From: Rattus norvegicus
Taxonomy: Eukaryota > Chordata > Mammalia > Rodentia > Muridae
Length of the DNA stretch: 64,000 nucleotides
Direction: 5' to 3'
Assembly: GCF_036323735.1 (NCBI RefSeq)
Contig: NC_086027.1
Location: forward strand, 84,513,162 to 84,577,161
The notes under the pieces are model-generated. The model was not told the origin of the DNA. It searched no databases and saw nothing but the letters and a program-made list of their open reading frames with translations. The position numbers were made by a program, and so were the translations under genes. Of the stretch, positions 55,419-64,000 are shown piece after piece (position 1 is the first letter of the stretch; the number at the start of each line of letters is the position of its first letter).

Positions 55419-56125
55419 CAGGAGGGAAAGCTGGTAGTGTCTAGTGTTTTGCATATCTCATGTCTGGGTGGAGAGCAGACTGGGTGGTCTCTCCTTATGG
55501 TTTCTGGGGCAGCGGGCAGATCCGAGCTTCAAGGGCTGGGACATGTGGCTCTAGGAAGGACAGAGAGGATTTGTTTTGTGGCCAAATGTAACTTGGAAGA
55601 GAGATTCTTTGCTGTCGCTGTTCTGTAGCATGATGGAAGCCTCGTCCATGCCAGGGCTGAAGACCAAGAATGGAGTAATGTCTGCAGAGAGCAGGGTAAT
55701 TAGCAATTTCTTTAATTAGAGTTGGGTTCCTGTTTCCTCAGTCAGTTCTAATCACTCTCTAGGCTGTAACTCGGCTTCTTTGGCCTGCCCTGTGTAGTCA
55801 TGGAGCTCAGAAAACCACAACCCATGGGTCTTACATAAAGACAGGCGTGGTTCTTCATTTCCAAAGCAGTGAGGATTCAAAGAAGTAGTTTGTGGATGTT
55901 TTGGCAAGCTCTCAAGTTGGTTATTTATTTCAGGAGTAATAAAGTTGCCTTGTTGGTCATAAATGCCTGTTAAGAAAGAATGGTGTGCTTAGATTTCATG
56001 CTTCAGGGAGCCCAGTGGCTTCCATTTTTCACCCAGGTGCCTCTCTACAGTGACACCTGAAATCAAAGCTTGGAGATTTACTTAGGTACCCTAAGATCAA
56101 TCTTGACAAATTCACCAAGTTTTCT

Positions 56126-56127
<2 letters not shown>
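55419..56127. other. unique sequence, no gene recognised
   Basis: GGGTAATTAGCAATTTC and CTTTAATTAGAG at 55694-55720 are clustered homeodomain-type cores. No gene is recognised. Confidence 0.45.
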
Positions 56128-56164
<37 letters not shown>

Positions 56165-56200
56165 CTCTCTCTTTCTTTCTTTCTTTCTCTCTTTTTTTTA
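56128..56200. repeat. (TTTC)n microsatellite
   Basis: About 18 TTTC/CTCT units. Confidence 0.98.
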
Positions 56201-56371
56201 AAGTTTGCTAGGATTTAGCCACCATCTCTGGAATAAGACATCTTTCTTTTAATCTGATAGAAAGTTGCTCTTAAATATACTTAGAAAATATATTTCTTTA
56301 AACAAAATTATGATGGAGACTACAATAAATCAATTGGGGAGAAATGTGCTTTTGATGTGTTTGTGTGCATA

Positions 56372-56373
<2 letters not shown>

Positions 56374-56412
<39 letters not shown>

Positions 56413-56815
56413 GTGTGTGTGTATGTAGGTGTGTGTGTACTGCTGTGTGGGGCAGAGGTGGACACTGTCTTCCTCAATCACTTTCTATCTTATTTATAAA
56501 GCAAATGGTTTTAGTATGCAGCTCTGGCTGGCCTGGAATTCTCTATGTAGACCAGGCTGGCCTCAAATTCAGAGACTGCCTTAGCCTCTGCAGTGCTAGG
56601 ATCTAGGGCGTACACCACCACACCACCTCAGCTTTTAAGATAAGGTCTCTCACTGAATTTGGAGTTCACTAATTTGGTTGAACTGTTTGACTAGCAAGTC
56701 CTAGGGATTCCCCTGTCTCTGTTTCCCCAGTACTGGAATTACGGACATGGGCTCCTGGATTTTTATGTGGGTGCAGCAGCAAACCATTTACCCACTGAGC
56801 TATCTTCCTGGCCAT
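56374..56815 (-). mobile_element. B4-type SINE, antisense, interrupted by B1
   Basis: A (TG)n end (about 56374-56440), CTGTCTTCCTCAATCACTTT, then after the B1 the continuation GATAAGGTCTCTCACTGAAT, CCCCAGTACTGGAATTACGG and CATTTACCCACTGAGCTATC: antisense B4. Confidence 0.75.
56512..56628 (-). mobile_element. B1 SINE, antisense, within B4
   Basis: CTCTGGCTGGCCTGGAATTC, TGTAGACCAGGCTGGCCTCA and GGGCGTACACCACCACACC are antisense B1. Confidence 0.92.
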
Positions 56816-56981
56816 CAACAAATGGGTCTCTTTGGACAACAATCTCACATTGGGACAAACGTTGATGTTTTGATATATGGTACCCATTCTATACTGTTAC
56901 TCAATATGTATATGTATGTGTGTATATAATATATATGTATATATATAGATGTAGTATATGTATATGTACATGCAACTTTTT

Positions 56982-57077
56982 TTTTCTTTTGGTTCTTTTT
57001 TTCGGAGCTGGGGACCGAACCCAGGGCCTTGCGCTTCCTAGGCAAGCGCTCTGCCACTGAGCCAAATCCCCAACCCC
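56982..57077 (-). mobile_element. ID SINE, antisense
   Basis: Near-consensus core (GCCACTGAGCCAAATCC is a two-base variant). TSD ACATGCAACTTTTT at 56968-56981 and 57078-57091. Confidence 0.98.
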
Positions 57078-57084
57078 ACATGCA

Positions 57085-57860
57085 ACTTTTTATTGGTTCT
57101 TTGTGAATTTCACATCAAATAGCCAACCCTATTCGTCTCTCCATTCTCTCATACCTGCCCTCTCCCACTGGCAACTTCCTCTCCAAAAAAAAAAAAAAAA
57201 ATTGTGGAAGCTGTAGTATGTCACAGTGTGTCCCACAGTATACCCTTTTGTCCATACCTCTTTGCTTACAAATGTTCATTGCAATGACTCATTGGTCTGA
57301 TTCAAAGCTTCTGGCTTCTGCTACACTATAAACACTGGATCCTCACTGGGACTCCTCTTGGATACCCTTTTGTTGCCCTGTGTCATGGAGATCCTGAAGC
57401 TTTGGATCTGCAGGGCCAGCTCCTTTATACTTCACAGCTCTATCATTTCATCAACGAGGTAGATGTTGGGATGGACCCTGGATGTGGGCCTGGGAGGTAT
57501 CTGAGATGGTGGGCCCACCAGCTCTCCAATGCCCTCATCACCAGGTTGAGCCCTCCAGCACTGCCCCAGCTAACTCATCCAATGCCAAAGCTGGCAAGGG
57601 ACAGAGCCAACTCTCCCCAACCCATGCCCTCAGGACTGCCGCACTGTGCCCACTGTAGCAGGCACCCATGGCTGTAGGGCCAGCTCTACTGTGCTGCCCA
57701 AGTGAGATGCAGGGCTTGCTCTCCCAACTGCTGCAGCAGGTTAAGGGCATAGTCTCATGCTCAGGCCCTCGTGGGTGGCTCTCCTGTATCACCACCACCA
57801 GGGCCAGCTCTACTGTGCTGCCCAGGACAGGTGTAGGGCCCGCTCTCCAGGTTACTTAAC
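57085..57860 (-). mobile_element. L1 (Lx-like) 3' UTR, antisense
   Basis: Read in reverse, the element ends in ACCAATAAAAAG, a polyA signal at its very 3' end (57086-57097). Inside, CAGGGCCAGCTC/AGGGCCAGCTCTACTGTGCTGCCCA phrases recur near 57412, 57678 and 57799. The pattern is that of an old rodent L1 3' UTR. The subfamily is tentative. Confidence 0.5.
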
Positions 57861-58149
57861 ATTCCTATTTTCCATTGTACATCTCCTTTTCTTTCAACCA
57901 AGATTTAATTGCTAGGGGACCAAATTCATTTATTCTAATTTTTCTATGATAAAGATATAGAATAAGATATAATTACATTGTCAATAACCTTACAGTCCGA
58001 GAGAAGGTGCAGTGGGGCAGATGTAATAAATGCAGGTGACATTTCAACAGGAAGGCAAAAATGTGTTGGCATGTTCACATGTAAACGGGGAACCCTGGGC
58101 TTACCTGCCACTTCAAAAACTTGGAACTTTCTTTTACAATCCTTGGAGT
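57861..58149. other. unique sequence, no gene recognised
   Basis: AT-rich; no repeat or coding signal is visible. Confidence 0.45.
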
Positions 58150-58490
58150 CACTGGGAAGAGAAATCTTCTACTGAGGAATTGGCTCTCCCAGGTTAGCTG
58201 TGGGCGTGTCTCTGGAGCATTTTCTTGATTGATGATTGTTGTGAGTGTGTGTGGGGGCGGTGCCGTTCCTGGGCAGGTGGTCCTGAGTTGCATAAGAGAG
58301 CAGGCTGAGTAAAGGGCGGGGAGCACGTCTGCAGGCAGCATTTCTCCATGGCTTCTGCCTGTGGACCTGCTCTGACTTCCTTTGATGATGGGCTGTGATG
58401 GGGGCATGTAAAACAAATAAATGATATTTTCCCCAAGTGTTCTGGATGGTATTTTATCTCAGCAACAGGAAAGTTTATTAGAACAGGGGG
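58150..58490 (+). mobile_element. ERVL-type LTR, sense, diverged
   Basis: GTGCCGTTCCTGGGCAGGTG, AAGAGAGCAGGCTGAGTAAA, CTTCCTTTGATGATGGGCTG, AAACAAATAAATGATATTTT and TATTTTATCTCAGCAACAGG follow the same LTR type as 35530-35950. Confidence 0.65.
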
Positions 58491-58555
58491 CTATTCGGCA
58501 ATATTTAATAAAACTGGTATTTATCCTTTGGCACAGCAACATTATTTATAGTAAT

Positions 58556-58830
58556 TCATCCTGCATTTATCCTAAGGATATATAATATATAATGTACAAT
58601 ATATAGCATACAATATACAATATAATATACAGTATATGGTCAATATAAAACAGATAACATAGCATATAGCATGTAACAGATAACACACATATAACATAAC
58701 ATATAATATACACTATATAACAGATATACTATATACTATGTAATAAATATATAATGTATAAGTATATATAAATATATTTGAAATGAAATACCACTAAAAC
58801 TAAAATATATTACGTATACCAGATTGTGTT
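58556..58830. repeat. AT-rich ATATAACA/CAATATA repeat
   Basis: About 270 bp built from ATATAACA, AATATACA and GCATATA-type units with few G/C; a degenerate minisatellite. Confidence 0.9.
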
Positions 58831-58948
58831 GCTGACAGAATACTTGGCAGAGATAATATAAGGGAGGATGATTTTCACTCAGGTTTCAGAGATTTAAGTT
58901 CATTCCAGCAGAAAGGCATGGGGGAGCACCGTCACTCACTATGATGCC

Positions 58949-59285
58949 CAGGGAGGAGACAGAGCAGGAGAGAGGAGGGAAGAGGGAGGGAAGGAGGGAG
59001 GGAGGGAGGGAGGGAGGAAGGGAAGGAAGAGGGATGGAAGGAAAGAGGGAGGGAAGGAAAGAGGGAGGGGGAAGGAGGGAGGGAAGAATGGAAGGAGGGA
59101 GGGAGGGAAGGAGGGAGGGAGGGAAGGAGGGAGGGAGGGAGGAAGGGAAGGAAGAGGGATGGAAGGAAAGAGGGAGGGAAGGGAAGGGGAGGGAGGGAAG
59201 GAGGGAGGGAGGAGGGAGGGAGGGAGGAAGGGAAGGAGGGAGGGAGGAGGGAGGGAGGGAGGGAAGAATGGAAGGAGGGAGTGGG
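58949..59285. repeat. 340-bp (GGGA/GGAA)n purine tract
   Basis: Nearly uninterrupted purine on the + strand. Landmark blocks recur: one with GGGATGG at 59031-59037 and 59156-59162 (125 bp apart), and GGGAAGAATGG at 59081 and 59261 (180 bp apart). The tract therefore grew by block duplication. Confidence 0.99.
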
Positions 59286-59820
59286 TAAATCTGTGACTTC
59301 TCCTTTCCCCTTTTATTCCATCCAGCTTGCAGCTGTGGAGTGGAGCCCCCCCCCCCCTTCAAGAGGCTCTTCTTAGTTAATCCCCTCTGGAGAAACTCTC
59401 GGACATGTGCTCTCCTAATCTCCAGGCTCTCATCAATCCAACCATGAAGTTAGCACCACTGTATTTTGCTTTTTATGTACTAAAGAAGGAAAGATAGGCC
59501 AACATCTGTATTTGCTTATTTCTCCCAGAACAATACAGAGGATCAGTCAGGAAACACTGAAGTTGGCTGCCAACACGAGGAATGATGCAGAAGAAATATG
59601 GAGTGAGCCGTACTGCTCTGGATGTGCCTGCTGCATAATTTTGACCTCTGGAAGCATGCTAGTGTCGATATATTAAAAAATTCATAGGATTAGAGAGGAT
59701 CCTCTAAACTGAGAACAAACTGAAGCTAACCCATCAGTTGTGGTTCAGATGATGGCTTAACCACACTGATGGGAAGGAAGGGGAGAAATCTGCCTTCGAC
59801 TATATACCCTGGGTTCTAAG
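59286..59820. other. unique sequence, no gene recognised
   Basis: No repeat or coding signal is visible beyond a C run at 59349-59359. Confidence 0.5.
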
Positions 59821-59824
59821 TCCC

Positions 59825-59905
59825 TCTCCAGTGCTGGATGTTGAACTCAGAGCCTAATGCATGCTGTGTAAGCGCTCTATCGCTGACTTATACCCTTAAT
59901 CCCAA
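59825..59905 (-). mobile_element. old ID-like fragment, antisense
   Basis: GTGCTGGATGTTGAACTCAG and GTAAGCGCTCTATCGCTGAC match the antisense tRNA-like arm of ID/B4, well diverged from the young IDs. Confidence 0.6.
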
Positions 59906-59911
59906 CCCTCA

Positions 59912-60212
59912 TTTTAAGATTTATTTTTTTATGTGTTTTGTCTGTATGCATCTCTGTGTGAGGGCATCAGATCCTCTGGAAGTGCAGTATGGACAGTTGT
60001 GAGCTGCCATGTGGGTGCTGGGAATTGAACTCAGATCCTCCGGAAGAGCAGCCAGTGCTTTTTTTTTTTTTTTTTTTTTTTTTTTTGGTTCTTTTTTTTC
60101 GGAGCTGGGGACCGAACCCAGGGCCTTGCGCTTCCTAGGTAAGCGCTCTTCCACTGAGCTAAATCCCCAGCCCCGCAGCCAGTGCTTTTAACCACTGAGC
60201 CATCCTTTCAGA
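59912..60212 (-). mobile_element. B3 SINE, antisense, split by ID
   Basis: TAAGATTTATTTTTTTATGT, GTGAGGGCATCAGATCCTCT, GTGAGCTGCCATGTGGGTGC and, after the ID, TTAACCACTGAGCCATCCTT are antisense B3. Confidence 0.9.
60063..60174 (-). mobile_element. ID SINE, antisense, inside B3
   Basis: Consensus core with a long T run. TSD GCAGCCAGTGCTTTT at 60048-60062 and 60175-60189, inside B3. Confidence 0.98.
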
Positions 60213-60633
60213 CCCTCTACTCTCGTTTTAAATGAAGGGATAGAGGGACAGGCAGCCTGAGTCTTTTACAGTAGTTTATAGTTATAGGAAAAATAATTTG
60301 GAAACACTTTTCTGTGTTATAGAACATAGGGAACTGGTACCAAACATGTGGGTGTTAGCAATCCGGGTTTTATCAGGAGGAAAGGAAATGTGTAGAGTTG
60401 GGGGAAGGAAAAAAAAAATCCCTGTTGAAATGGATCGAAACTGAGGCTTGCTTCAGAGTGTGACATATTTCTACCACACACGTGTGCACGCACATAGCAG
60501 CATCCAGACGTATGTATTAATGCACACACATATTTATTATCTAGCTTTTCTGTAAGTACCAAAGGAGCAAACATCACAGTAGCAACGAGCTCACGCAGTA
60601 CTCAGATCTTGGTTTTTAATGCCATTCCGTCTG
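60213..60633. other. unique sequence, no gene recognised
   Basis: No repeat or coding signal is visible. Confidence 0.5.
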
Positions 60634-61140
60634 TGTGGGTTAACGTTGGCAGTCAACTTGACTGGATCTGGAGTAAACTAACTGGCAAGCCATTAGACAA
60701 TTGCACTATGAGATTTCTTTTTGATTGGTTATTAAAGTGAGAAAGCTCACCCTAAACGAGGATAACACCTTGTATGCCCCTTCTCGTCTTTAAGTTCTGT
60801 TGGCAAGCTCGTCTACTCTGTTGGCATCTTTCTGTTAGGCACGTGCCACCATCCTTTGCTGCTATTAGAACCTGGCTTCTTCAGCCTTCTAATAGCTTCT
60901 TTGTCCTTCCAATATACTGAAGACCAGTGGCTCTCCAGTCTTCCAGGCCTTCAGTGCCAAGCTGGGGACTGATGAAACATGTCTTTTGGATGGAGTAGCT
61001 CCTCTGTCCTCAGACTCTACAGTGGAAGGCAGCCATTGTTGGATTACCTAGACTGTATCATGTAAGCCAACCTAACAAATTCACCCTTAATATAGATTTA
61101 TTTTATCAGTTCTTTTCCTTTGGAGAACTCCTGACTATGA
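60634..61140 (+). mobile_element. ERVL-type (MLT2-like) LTR, sense
   Basis: GGCAGTCAACTTGACTGGAT, GCCTTCAGTGCCAAGCTGGG, GCAGCCATTGTTGGATTACC and TTATTTTATCAGTTCTTTTC with CTTTGGAGAACTCCTGACTA follow an old ERVL LTR of about 500 bp. Solo. Confidence 0.75.
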
Positions 61141-61363
61141 TACCATCCAAAGGTACCAAGGATCTGAGGAGGAAATAGGCAATTCTAGGGCCAGGGCAGG
61201 CAGGGGTGTACATGATGATCTTAGAGAATCAACAGGTGATTGGGTGGTGGTGCTGAAATCAGAAAGTTAGCAATTTCAACCATTATGGCAAAGATTAGAT
61301 CAAGCAAGAATCCTCCATGCATGTGGGATATAGGGTGAAGAGCAGGATATTTATATAGTTTCA

Positions 61364-61430
<67 letters not shown>

Positions 61431-61553
61431 GTATTAGTTATAAGGGGAGGATAGTGTCAAATCTATTGTAGGAAATTTCAATATCTTGAGCGGGTTGCAT
61501 GGACAATGTGTGACTTGTTGAGGACCTGGTGGTATCTGTGCTGTGTTCTAGCC
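61141..61553. other. unique sequence with a (CT)n microsatellite
   Basis: (CT)n at about 61371-61430; otherwise no recognisable feature. Confidence 0.7.
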
Positions 61554-61568
61554 AAGAATGCCTGTCTT

Positions 61569-61669
61569 GGGTTGGGGATTTAGCTCAGTAGTAGAGCGCT
61601 TGCCTAGGAAGCGCAAGACCCTGGGTTCAGTCCCCAGCTCCGAAAAAAAGAACCAAAAAAAAAAAAAAA
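61569..61669 (+). mobile_element. ID SINE, sense, abutting an LTR end
   Basis: Core with AGTAGTAGAGCGC and GCAAGACCC variants. TSD AAGAATGCCTGTCTT at 61554-61568 and 61670-61684; the right copy overlaps the first bases of the ORR1 LTR. Confidence 0.98.
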
Positions 61670-61678
61670 AAGAATGCC

Positions 61679-62012
61679 TGTCTTAGTTAGGGTCTTATTG
61701 CTGTGAACAGGCACCATGACCAATGTAAGTTTCATAAAGGACAGCATTTAATTAGGGCTGGCTTACAGGTTCAGAGGTTCAGTCCATTATCATCAAGGCG
61801 GGAACATGGCAGCATCCAGGCAGGCCTGGTGCAGGAGGAGCTGAGACTCCTACATCTTCACCTGAAGGAAGCCAGGAACAGACTGAGCATCCTCAGGCAG
61901 CTAGGAAGAGGGTCTCCAAGCCCACCCCCACAGTGACACACTTCCTCCAACAAGGCCACACCTTCTAATAGTGCCACTCCCTGGGCCAAGCATATGCAAA
62001 CGGTCACAAGGC
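61679..62012 (-). mobile_element. ORR1-type MaLR LTR, antisense
   Basis: TGTCTTAGTTAGGGTCTTAT (LTR end), GAACAGGCACCATGACCAAT, CAGTCCATTATCATCAAGGC, CACAGTGACACACTTCCTCC and GCCACTCCCTGGGCCAAGCA are antisense ORR1, less diverged than the copy at 5289. Confidence 0.9.
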
Positions 62013-62271
62013 CTAACCCCAAACCATAAGGAAATATTAGACAAACTCTCAATGAGAAAAAATTAAGAGAACTCCAGGCTTGGAGAAAGGCCATTGTATA
62101 TGACAAAGAAAAGTTCTAGTAATGTCCCAGGTTAATGAAAGGTAAAAAGACCTGACAGCTAAAAGCAATCGTTGACTGCAGAGCAGGGGTTCTCACCCTT
62201 CCTAATGCTGCAACCCTTTAATACAGTTCCTCATGCTGTGGTGACCCCCAACCATAAAATTATTTCTTTGC

Positions 62272-62587
62272 CAGTTTAAAAGATGAAGTCTCCATCTGTA
62301 ATTCAACAGTCAAGTAGTAGTTATAGTTGTTTCAAGTGTAGAGATGATAGGAAAATCATAACTGGAACAAACAAAACTGAATCACAGTAGGTTTCTAATA
62401 TTTTATTTTTAGAGTTGAGGACATGCCCCCAATATTATCTTATTCTGACAATTTTTTCATCTTTCTGTATAACAGACAAGGAGATTCATTCATCCTAGAA
62501 TTCAGTGGCACAAATTTTTGATTGAAAAACTAATAGCCCAGAGACATAGAGTAGAACAAAAACAATACTGGGGAAAAAATAAAAAAA
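62272..62587 (+). mobile_element. 316-bp retroposed insert of unknown source
   Basis: The insert ends AAAAAATAAAAAAAC and is bounded by a 14-bp TSD AATTATTTCTTTGC at 62258-62271 and 62588-62601, so it came in by L1-type retrotransposition. The body is not a SINE I recognise and contains no long frame. It may be a diverged L1/Lx 3' UTR or a retrocopy of a transcript end. Confidence 0.7.
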
Positions 62588-63474
62588 CAATTATTTCTTT
62601 GCTACTTCATAACTGTAATTTTGCTAGTGTTATGAAGTGGTAAGAATATCTGTGTTTCGTGCTCCACTATGTTCATAGCAGCTTTATTTATAATAGCCAG
62701 AAGCTGGAAAGAACCCAGATGCCCTTCAACAGAGGAATGGATACAGAAAATGTGGTACATCTACACAATGGAATATTACTCAGCTATCAAAAACAATGAC
62801 TTTATGAAATTCATAGGCAAATGGAGGGAACTGGCATCCTGAGTGAGGTAACCCAATCACAGAAAGACACACATGGTATGCACTCATTGATAAGTGGCTA
62901 TTAGCCCAAATGCTTGAATTGCCCTAGATGCACAGAACACATGAAACTCAAGATGGATGATCAAAATGTGAATGCTTCACTCCTTCTTTAAAGGGGAACA
63001 AGAATACCCTTGGCAGGGGATAAGGAGGCAAAGATTAAAACAGAGGCAGAAGGAACACCCATTCAGAGCCTGCCCCACATGTGGCCCATACATATACAGC
63101 CACCCAATTAGACAAGATGGATGAAGCAAAGAAGTGCAGGCCGACAGGAACTGGATGTAGATCTCTCCTGAGACACAGCCAGAATACAGCAAATACATAG
63201 GCGAATGCCAGCAGCAAACCACTGAACTGAGAACGGGACCCCCATTGAAGGAATCAGAGGAAGGACTGGAAGAGCTTGAAGGGGCTTGAGACCCCATATG
63301 AACAACAATGCCAAGCAACCAGAGCTTCCAGGGACTAAGCCACTACCTAAAGACTATACATGGACTGACCCTGGACTCTGACCTCATAGGTAGCAATGAA
63401 TATCCTAGTAAGAGCACCAGTGGAAGGGGAAACCCTGGGTCCTGCTAAGACTGAACTCCAGTGAACGTGATTGC

Positions 63475-63552
63475 TGGGGGGAGGGCGGTAATGGGGGGAG
63501 GATGGGGAGGGGAACACTCATATAGAAGGGGAGAGGGAGGGGTTAGGGGGAT
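63475..63552 (+). other. G-rich tract of the L1 3' UTR
   Basis: Several runs of 4-7 G separated by short spacers (GGGGGGAGGGCGG, TGGGGGGAGGATGGGGAGGGG), a potential G-quadruplex former typical of rodent L1 3' UTRs. Confidence 0.8.
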
Positions 63553-63613
63553 GCTGACCCGGAAACCGGGAAAGGGAATAACAATTGAAATGTAAATAAG
63601 AAATACTCAGGTA

Positions 63614-63694
63614 GGGGTTGGGGATTTAGCTCAGTGGTAGAGCGCTTGCCTAGGAAGCGCAAGGCCCTGGGTTCGGTCCCCAGCTCTGAAAAAA
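63614..63694 (+). mobile_element. ID SINE, sense, inside L1 3' end
   Basis: Consensus core ending CAGCTCTGAAAAAAAA. TSD AAGAAATACTCA at 63598-63609 and 63695-63706, inside the L1 tail. Confidence 0.97.
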
Positions 63695-63827
63695 AAGAAA
63701 TACTCAAGTTAATAAAAAAAAAAAAAAGAATATCTGTGTTTTTCAATGGTCTTAGGGGGCTTCTATGAGAAGGTTGTTCAACCCCAAAGGGGTGGCAATC
63801 CATAGGTTGAGAACCACTGCTCTAGAT

Positions 63828-64000
63828 TGACTTCTGTATCTGAAGGAAAAACTGTAAATTCACCATTGAGTCAGCTGACAAAAGGGGGCACAAAAGGGGG
63901 CCATGGACATTAGATTTAAGTGAAAATATTGTTTTATGTTAAATTTACTAAGGTTGCTAGCTATCCTTCTGTTACGTACGGGAACATCTTTATGCATAGG
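63828..64000. other. unique sequence, no gene recognised
   Basis: No repeat or coding signal is visible. Confidence 0.5.

Larger units (their letters stand above)
62658..63725 (+). mobile_element. 5'-truncated rat-type L1, ORF2 end and 3' UTR
   Basis: ORF2 C-terminal codons read KMWYIYTMEYYSAIKNND near 62750-62806; a short deletion near 62845 puts the following SQKDTHGMHSLISGY into another frame. Then come the 3' UTR, a G-rich tract (63475-63550), AATAAA and A tail. A 16-bp TSD AAGAATATCTGTGTTT lies at 62642-62657 and 63726-63741. The copy is incapable of mobility. Confidence 0.95.
62184..63819 (+). mobile_element. URR1 hAT-Charlie DNA element, sense, with two insertions
   Basis: CAGGGGTTCTCACCCTTCC at the left and GGTTGAGAACCACTG at the right are inverted ends. 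The right flank, CTCTAGAT (63820-63827), fits the nTCTAGAn target of Charlie elements; the left flank CTGCAGAG is decayed. About 235 bp of URR1 is spread over 1.6 kb by insertions at 62272 and 62658. Confidence 0.93.

Noticed and set aside
58886..59362. 158-codon Pro-Ser-Leu-rich frame and the complementary Gly-Arg-Glu frame
   Set aside because: Both are translations of the GGGA/GGAA purine tract.
62977..63318. 113-codon and overlapping reverse frames
   Set aside because: They are antisense to the L1 ORF2 end/3' UTR and have no coding support.
63614..63694. tRNA-like gene in each ID element
   Set aside because: IDs are tRNA-Ala-derived but have SINE A tails and TSDs, so they are retroposons. 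None has the unique 3' region expected of the BC1 source gene.

Overview
This is mammalian genomic DNA from a murid rodent, most likely rat (Rattus). The call rests on interspersed repeats. I count sixteen ID SINEs, many nearly identical and most with intact target-site duplications (TSDs), alongside B1, B2, B3 and B4 SINEs, rodent MaLR (ORR1/MT-type) and ERVL-type LTRs, URR1 hAT fossils and a rat-type L1 3' end. ID elements at this density and freshness are a rat hallmark. There is no bacterial or phage content, no CRISPR array and no operon structure.

I find no convincing protein-coding gene. The open frames present are microsatellite translations, frames through ID/SINE sequence, or short chance frames. 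The window reads as intergenic or intronic DNA. The only transcript-like signals are a 156-bp exon-shaped segment with good splice sites at 12737-12892 and a possible terminal exon with acceptor, AATAAA and GU-rich element at 14579-14700, both on the + strand. These are weak, testable candidates for a non-coding RNA.

Layout. 1-5.7 kb: an old L1 ORF2 remnant broken up by B1, MaLR, B3 and B2 inserts. 5.7-15.5 kb: mostly unique DNA with an ID cluster at 7.6-8.4 kb, a probable ERV LTR, a MIR and the candidate exons. 15.5-17.7 kb: a dense nest of old LTR, L1-like and SINE pieces with long microsatellites. 17.7-29 kb: unique DNA with scattered SINEs and LTRs. 29.07-29.63 kb: an ERV1-type solo LTR inside a TATC microsatellite. 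29.6-35 kb: unique DNA with SINEs. 35-36.4 kb: two ERVL-type LTRs. 36.4-52 kb: the most repeat-poor part, with several AT-rich, homeodomain-site-rich blocks that resemble conserved regulatory DNA. 52-61 kb: SINEs, URR1 and very long purine/pyrimidine tracts. 61.5-63.8 kb: a four-layer nest (ID in L1 in URR1, plus a separate retroposed insert), all with readable TSDs.

The elements do not form a system; the interest lies in insertion history, DNA-structure-prone repeats and possible regulatory blocks. Family names come from recalled consensus features, not a database search, and boundaries without TSDs are accurate to roughly 10-30 bp.
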